Assembly: GCF_904849725.1 (NCBI RefSeq) | Contig: NC_058518.1 | Coordinates: forward strand, 9,072,147-9,136,146 | DNA from: Hordeum vulgare subsp. vulgare | Lineage: Eukaryota; Streptophyta; Magnoliopsida; Poales; Poaceae | Direction of reading: 5' to 3' | DNA length: 64,000 nucleotides | Shown here: one piece after another, positions 59,720 to 64,000 of the stretch | How positions within the stretch are numbered: the stretch's first letter is position 1 | Layout of the letters: every line of letters starts with the position of its first letter | Position numbers and translations under genes: made by a program | The notes under the pieces: model-generated | Databases searched by the model: none | What the model saw: only the letters and a program-made list of their open reading frames with translations | What the model was told of the DNA's origin: nothing

Positions 59720-60077
59720 GGTCCTGTTTGATTAAGAAGTCCTAGAATTTTTTTTAGTCTTAACTAAAAAGTCCCTAGCAGTCCGTACATGTTTGGTTCG
59801 AGGGCCTTAACATGGACTAGGGGTTATTAAATGACATGCTAAAAGACCATATTACCCCTAGTAATGGACTAGAGGTTATGAAATGACATGCTAAAAGTAA
59901 GGACATTGTTGGAAAAATACCCAAAAAGTCCCAAAAAAGACCCTCCTTCACGGACTTCTTCCTTTAGTACCAAAAGCCTACTTTTAGTCCCTAAAAGTCC
60001 CTCATGTTTGGTTTAGATGGGACTAAGGGACTTTTTTTAGTCCCTACACCAAAAAGTTCCTGTAAACAAACACCCTC
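59720..60077. mobile_element. Harbinger-type MITE
   Basis: Ends ggtcctgtttgatt and taaacaaacaccctc are imperfect inverted repeats; tta is duplicated (59717-59719, 60078-60080). The 358-bp body has inverted phrases such as tagtccctaaaagtccc. It has no coding capacity. Confidence 0.65.
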
Positions 60078-60293
60078 TTAAAAAGTGCACTGCAACCTAA
60101 GCACGTAGAGACTGGATAGGAAAAGAAATGAAATTACAGAGGAAGCCAATCACACTTTTCCTTTTTCAACTAAAACATGCTATTATTTAGGAGACCTCTT
60201 CAAATCTAAATAGCGTGCTGTATAAATTGCAATCATTGGTCCTTTAATTAATAGATGGAGTCTAATTAATATGCATGCAACTAGTATTAATTA

Positions 60294-60335
60294 CTACTAG
60301 TCGTAAACCCGTGCATGCGCACGAGTATCATGAAA
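60294..60335 (-). mobile_element. Helitron-like 3' end
   Basis: On the minus strand the hairpin cgtgcgcatgcacg is followed by ggtttacga and CTAG, with T next. This is the same terminal plan as at 38687. The other end of the element was not found. Confidence 0.35.
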
Positions 60336-61491
60336 TATTCATTGTTGACCATATTAATAGATAATTTATAATATTATTAGAACAACAAAATGTTAACATT
60401 GTTGAAGCGACTTTGAATAATTATTTGTCTTCTCATAAAATCAACATTATAACATAAAGAAGACTTTATGAGTGAGACTTACTACTATGTAAGACATAAA
60501 TGCACCAGCGAGAGAAGTCCTTGTGAACTCCATCGTGCTATTAGTCAGAAAGCAAGGGAAATGAAAAAAAATTGACAAATAAATATGAATCCTAGTGAAA
60601 ATCATAAATATATTAATAATATTAACAAAAATTAATAATAAGTGCATATTGAATAATTCTGCATGGAGACATGTATCTGTGTGTATATTTCAATAACACA
60701 CGCTGCTTATGCCCCGTCATATGTATTCATTGTTTGCGTGAATGATTGAACAATCTAATTACTATTGCTTTTGTCAATTCTATGAACACTATTCTATATT
60801 CTGATCACTATTGTTTGCTTAATAATTTGGTGAAATAAGGCATTAATTTTTAAATCTTATGTTTCCTTCTCATATTCCGACTTGCATTTCTAACCTCGGG
60901 TGGAGAATATAAAATATGGTAATATTAGAGACGATCAAAGGTTTAAGAAATTGGTATACATGAACTAATGATATATGCTATTTTTATAGTGCCAAACTTT
61001 ACCACCTTTCGTTTTAGTGAATAATATGTATTTGCAGTAAATGACTTTGGCCATAACTCTTCCTATTTATATAGTAGGTTGTACATGTAATATAGATGAA
61101 TCCTGATAGTAATATTTGCACATGATAAGTCTAGATATTTCAGTTTTGTATACATAAAAGAGTATTCTTCCCTAGAAATTGTCACCAAATGATGAGCACA
61201 ACCATACCGTTCATGCGCAGACAGCCCAACACAGAATCCATATCTTCTATCTTCTTGACGACTTAAGTCGGCATGCTCTCGGTCTCATGAATAATATGGA
61301 TACGACTTCTTGTGGGAGGAAAGGAATGTGACATGAGAGCATATAGATTAGTAGAAGTGTAGAACAATAAGACAATATAAAATGGTGGGTGGGAAAACAA
61401 ATACTGACCGGTCCGGCCAGACTTTCTTTGTGGATTACTTCTCATCTTTATATGCATGTGCATGCATGGCTATATATATATATATTACTTA

Positions 61492-61579
61492 CTCCGTCCC
61501 AAGATAAATGTATTAATTTTGAACTAATTTTGTATAAAGTTATACTAAATTTAAGACATTTATTTTAGGACGGATGGAG
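61492..61579. mobile_element. Stowaway MITE
   Basis: ctccgtcccaagataaatg and catttattttaggacggatggag (split by the centre) form inverted ends. ta is duplicated at 61490-61491 and 61580-61581. Length 88 bp. Confidence 0.8.
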
Positions 61580-62398
61580 TACTTAAAAAGAGTAATTTTC
61601 TTTAATCGCAGATCTTTCCATTAAACTACATTAGATAGATGAAAATAATTTATTTTTTTTATAAACGATCAAAATCACTAAAAAAAGAAGGTTGGAGATT
61701 CTAGATATTTGTGATAGCAAAACACATGAGTATCGCCACATGATAGACAATGGGTGTGTGTGCCCACGCATGCATGTGAGATCTTTCCCACAGATGAATT
61801 ATCTTTGTATTAGTATATTACTATGTGAAAGTTCTACATTTTTAAAAAAAAAAATAGCAAAGGATATAGTAATTTTTAATTTGTGTTTTTTCTCTTACTT
61901 ATGATAAAAGTAGATACATCTGTATTATTATCCAACGTTGTGTGAAAATATAATATAATCCTACACATGTGACCAATGATATGAACCCACAAAAATAAAG
62001 TATATTGTCTTCACCAGCTATATTTATGCTTCATGCAAAATTCAGTAAATAATGGTGAAGTCATTATTTTGCACTACTAAAATCTGAAGCACGCTCGAAA
62101 TGATAATCAATCCTTGATCTTGCTTAATACGTACAACAAAGGTCAAACCTACCCAGTAGGGGCCTTTAGCGCATATAGATCAGCTACGGGATGTAGCGTA
62201 CATAAAAGAAATAGTTGTCGTCCGGCGGTACTCACCATTGGCTCGTGGCATGGCACCCCTCAGCACATCAACAAAGTCCAATCTCAGCAAGGACCAAGAA
62301 GTCTTCTTCTGCAGCCGATCTACAGGGTTGACTATAGCTAGTATAATCTTTTCTTGGTGCACATCTCTTGTTAAGAGCCGTAGACTGCCAAAACTCTT

Positions 62399-62593
62399 AG
62401 GACCAGATGCATGATCTATGGAGGAGAAGAGGGAAATAATTAGAAGGCAGGGACGGTGGAATTTTTCTTTCCTGGAGATGGCCGATGGAATAATACATCA
62501 ACCAGATGCATACACCACGGAGGAGAGAGAAAGAATTAGGAGGCCGGGACGGTGGAATTTTTCTTTCCTGGAGATGGCCCGTGGAATAATACA
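62399..62593 (+). repeat. About 97-bp tandem duplication
   Basis: The first copy (about 62399-62497) and the second (about 62498-62593) share ggacggtggaatttttcttt, cctggagatggcc and ggaataatacat, with several differences. A frame at 62418-62654 crosses both and so repeats the peptide GRWNFSFLEMA. This frame is not supported as a gene by anything else. Confidence 0.75.
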
Positions 62594-63580
62594 TGCTAGT
62601 TACGATCCAATCTACTCGGGGAAGGTTTGTGTATATACGAAAAAAAACAACTAAACGTGGCCGATAGAGGTATTCATCTAACCGTAATAACTTTGGTCCC
62701 ACCAAATTAACGGCTCGTATTTTCTAATTAACGTGGTAATTTTTTGGGAGTCTCTAATTAGTATAGTAATAGATAATATGCCTTAGCATTTTGAAATTAT
62801 TTGATTTTCGTAAGATACCTAATGCACCGAGACGGATGGAGTACTATATGATCTATCAGTCTAAGTCACAGTGCGACTAATTATCTGCTCAAATTCTTAG
62901 AAATGAACTCGAATTGAATCACATTTGTTGTCAATTTGTTATTATTGGTGAACCGTTGTAGTCAGTGACAAGCTAGACCTACAAGTAAGAAAAATAAGGA
63001 GGCTGCCTTTTGGTGAATCAGAGTTTGTACTTTTGCCATGCAACCTCCATATCCATATGAAGCGCAAACACTACCTGTGTTTCTTGTGGCGTCTTCTTTT
63101 TGGAATATTGTTTGACCTAAAAAAAAATGCTACTAAAAAGCATTAGAGATATAGTTCAATCAATGATTGAGGGAAATTATTTATAACACTGAGCAACAAC
63201 CAGCACCAGGATTGTCCTTTGGTAAGTTAAGTATGTATAGCTGGCAGGTTTGTTAATTCGTTTTGCATGTGCTGTGCGTGACGAAAATTTAGATGAATTA
63301 GTGTAGTGGAGTTGACTTTGTGATTCCTTTGGATTGTTTGCAGGTTCGATACATTAGGCACAAGAAAAAATAATACTCCAGCTAATAAGAACCATGAGTA
63401 ACGTCATTGCCAACGTATATCTACGCTTCTCTAGATCAGAATCTCTGACTTCAAACGAGTGATGATCGACCAAGTTAACTACATCACCCATGTGAAGTCA
63501 ATGTCTACCTCGCATGGTGCGTTCCTCTACATGTCTACCTCGCATGTAGAGTGGCCTCAGCTGCAACCTCTACATGTATG

Positions 63581-63589
63581 TATTTATAT
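63581..63589 (+). promoter_or_regulatory. TATA box of the cysteine-rich peptide gene
   Basis: tatttatat lies 99 bases before the ATG at 63680. Further upstream, tgtctacctcgcatg occurs twice (about 63501 and 63534). Confidence 0.6.
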
Positions 63590-63679
63590 GGCCTCCACAC
63601 AGGCATAGATTCAAGATATCCTTGATCTTCCCCTTGCTTGCTCCTTTTACGCCACGAAACCAACACATAGCTAGCTAGA

Positions 63680-63937
63680 ATGGCCTTCCCGTCGTCCCTC
63701 AAGGTGGCTGCCATCGCCGCCGTGCTGGTGCTAGTCATGCTGTCTTCTTCCCCGTGGCAGGCGGAGGCGCAGATGCAGTGCAGCAGGTGCACCCAAGACT
63801 GCAACTCTTCATGTGATGGCTCCAGTAGCAGCGTGAGATGCAGCAGGACCTGCGCCACTCCGACCTTGCAGTGCGCCGATTGCCAGAGATGCATGAACTC
63901 TTGCTTAAGCTACTGCCAATCCACCTGCGTTAATTAA
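63680..63937 (+). CDS. Secreted cysteine-rich small protein
   Basis: The 85-residue protein starts MAFPSSLKVAAIAAVLVLVM. Residues 1-30 form a clear signal peptide with a likely cut after QAEA. The mature part (~55 residues) has 12 cysteines with spacing C-x2-C-x3-C-x3-C-x8-C-x3-C-x7-C-x2-C-x2-C-x3-C-x3-C-x3-C, enough for six disulfides. Such peptides act outside the cell or in the vacuole in defence or reproduction. I do not recognise the family; the spacing is not that of thionins, defensins or lipid-transfer proteins. A TATA box and a leader of plausible length precede it, and GC-rich coding DNA stands out from the AT-rich flank, so I take it as a real gene. Confidence 0.82.
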   Translation: MAFPSSLKVAAIAAVLVLVMLSSSPWQAEAQMQCSRCTQDCNSSCDGSSSSVRCSRTCATPTLQCADCQRCMNSCLSYCQSTCVN

Positions 63938-64000
63938 CTGCCGGACCAGTATTCCCTACCAAGTACTTGTGAGATGTGTTCATGGGCTTATATATGCATG

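Larger units (their letters stand above)
59689..62841. mobile_element. Possible large mariner-type element
   Basis: The 31 bases at 59689-59719 (ctccctccgtctcgatac...) return as an inverted repeat at 62811-62841 with four mismatches. Each end is flanked by ta (59687-59688, 62842-62843). A Harbinger MITE (59720-60077) and a Stowaway MITE (61492-61579) lie inside. No transposase is visible, so it would be non-autonomous. Two unrelated Stowaway ends could also explain it. Confidence 0.4.
60336..63500. other. AT-rich intergenic DNA, no gene recognised
   Basis: Apart from the MITE at 61492 and the duplication at 62399-62593, nothing coding is recognised. Short frames at 60447-60647, 61263-61463 and 61692-61904 have no known domain and AT-rich, gene-unlike composition. 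Confidence 0.5.

Overview
This window is nuclear DNA of a grass, most likely Triticeae (wheat, Aegilops, barley or rye). The evidence is a gene very close to the cereal chymotrypsin inhibitor CI-2, large nested LTR retrotransposons with Triticeae-type LTR ends (a BARE/WIS/Angela-like Copia family and Athila-type Gypsy families), and many Stowaway and Harbinger-type MITEs. Nothing bacterial or organellar was seen. Family names are from recognition only; no database was searched. LAYOUT 1-36112: a stack of nested retrotransposons. The outermost is a short-LTR Copia element on the minus strand (32708-36112 visible). Its reverse transcriptase is split by an Athila-like Gypsy element that fills 1-32707, with its 5' end off the window and its 3' LTR at 31207-32707. 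The Athila copy was itself hit twice. A gag-protease-only Gypsy element (3524-20172, 5-bp duplication atgcc) sits in its integrase gene, and a Copia element (copy B, 23480-31152, duplication cttat) sits in its 3' non-coding part. The 3' LTR of the inner Gypsy element carries a further minus-strand Copia element (copy A, 10303-18914, duplication ggagc). Copies A and B are one family and share a broken pol. Behind the Athila integrase is an intact coiled-coil open frame (21479-21994), preceded by a hairpin and TATA arrangement like that of the LTRs. LAYOUT 36113-57220: a small defence-type gene region. It holds a tandem family of potato inhibitor I (subtilisin/chymotrypsin inhibitor) genes: one truncated (36327-36473) and three intact plus-strand copies (37468, 40642, 43712), then two minus-strand copies (54304-54522, and a CI-2 type gene at 56782-57036). 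The copies differ at the reactive-site P1 residue (Ala, Leu, Ala, Glu, Ile). Between them lie a broken GRF-type zinc-finger gene (45161-45794), a GC-rich retroposon with a 14-bp target duplication (46833-48405), and a two-exon CC-NBS-LRR immune receptor gene (49359-53565, minus) that splices to 969 codons. Transposons shaped the inhibitor genes: a solo LTR lies in one 5'UTR intron, a MITE in one promoter and a CACTA-like fragment at the end of the truncated copy. LAYOUT 57220-64000: AT-rich intergenic DNA with MITEs, Helitron-like ends, a possible 3.2-kb mariner-type element and two tandem duplications. It ends in a small gene for a secreted 12-cysteine peptide (63680-63937). The plausible common theme of the genes is defence (protease inhibitors, immune receptor, cysteine-rich secreted peptide), but this is inference from gene families only.
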